Shown here: positions 63,784 through 64,000 of the stretch, in pieces
How positions within the stretch are numbered: the first letter of the stretch is position 1
Layout of the letters: each line of letters opens with the position of its first letter
Source: Maribacter sp.
GTDB taxonomy: Bacteria > Bacteroidota > Bacteroidia > Flavobacteriales > Flavobacteriaceae
DNA length: 64,000 nt
Assembly (NCBI GenBank): GCA_002749285.1
Contig: PDPR01000012.1
Span: 1 to 64,000, forward strand
Direction: 5' to 3'
Position numbers and translations under genes: made by a program
The notes under the pieces: model-generated
Databases searched by the model: none
The model's input: the letters and a program-made list of their open reading frames with translations, nothing else
Told to the model about the DNA's origin: nothing

Positions 63784-64000
63784 ACCTCCAATTGTCCTAG
63801 CTCGGTGTAGTTTTTTTTAAGTTTTCTCAATAGTAGGCCGTAGAGCAAAAAGTAGATTCCGCCCATAACAGCTGTTGACACAATACCCATAATCCCTATG
63901 GCGATTATTATGTTTGTTTTTATCTTCTCGGCCGAGAGGGTATCGGCTTTACTCTGGAGTCCACTGAATACCGAAAAAACATCATCGTTCAAATAAACCC
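63780..64000 (-). CDS. C-terminal part of a membrane protein, truncated by window end
   Basis: The frame is open to the end of the window; the TTG taken by the track as start is not needed. The last 70 residues contain one membrane span (TNIIIAIGIMGIVSTAVMGGIYFLLYGLLL) and a basic, then short polar tail. The protein is not recognised. The stop codon overlaps the acyltransferase stop region by four bases. Confidence 0.6.
   Translation of the reverse strand, partial: VYLNDDVFSVFSGLQSKADTLSAEKIKTNIIIAIGIMGIVSTAVMGGIYFLLYGLLLRKLKKNYTELGQLEV

Overview
The window reads as a chromosomal segment of a member of the Flavobacteriaceae (phylum Bacteroidota). The evidence is a type IX secretion (T9SS) type B sorting domain next to a PorP/SprF protein, the Bacteroidota-specific small gene DUF4295 next to rpmB and rpmG, a bacillithiol gene (bshC), and recurrent upstream boxes of the form TAnnTTTG, the -7 element of Bacteroidota housekeeping promoters. 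Gene order is ordinary housekeeping DNA with no prophage, insertion sequence, CRISPR array, rRNA or tRNA that I could recognise. The species is not identifiable by eye.

Layout. 1-3.8 kb: a repetitive surface protein (5' end outside the window), a large adhesin-like protein with a T9SS sorting domain, and its PorP/SprF partner. 3.8-6.1 kb: idi, a QueD/PTPS-like gene, manA and a small conserved-looking gene, ended by a bidirectional terminator. 6.2-11.5 kb (minus): DUF4369 lipoprotein, DUF819 permease, HAD phosphatase, class A PBP. 11.6-17.6 kb: S1/P1 nuclease, an AraC-AlkB pair, a secreted protein, DUF2141 and htpG. 18-22 kb: a KAS III enzyme, a long intergenic region, an SSS symporter and recR. 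22.2-31.2 kb (plus): an E2 acyltransferase, an exonuclease - FAH - Hpt - cinA chain, rpmB-rpmG-DUF4295-ftsY, a probable decayed gene and rimO. 31.4-38.7 kb: GntP permease, bshC, a GT39-like membrane protein, a PLP decarboxylase, a PNPOx-fold protein and a coiled-coil protein. 39-50 kb: guaA, LysM-receptor protein, OsmC, DUF3820, pyrG, yidC, mnmA and an NMO-like enzyme. 50-53.7 kb: thioesterase, TIM-barrel lipoprotein, OsmC, small secreted protein. 53.7-60.7 kb: a compact six-gene minus-strand operon (SpoIIM-like, membrane protein, DUF4129, DUF4350, MoxR, DUF58) divergent from an RDD gene. 60.8-64 kb: TRIC channel, cyclophilin, CoA Nudix hydrolase, acyltransferase and the tail of a membrane protein.

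The most interesting non-genic signal is a family of about 110-bp intergenic repeats (four copies, all in plus orientation and all downstream of plus-strand genes), one of which begins inside a stop codon. A separate 133-bp element bounded by inverted repeats lies between two convergent genes. Other points are a frameshifted gene remnant before rimO, a divergent gene pair whose start codons overlap in one CATG, several -7 boxes only 3-5 bases from start codons (predicting leaderless mRNAs), and two enzymes with altered signature motifs (E2 DHRxxN; acyltransferase HX5D). No complete new defence or mobile system was found. All functions are inferred from motifs and length, without database searches.
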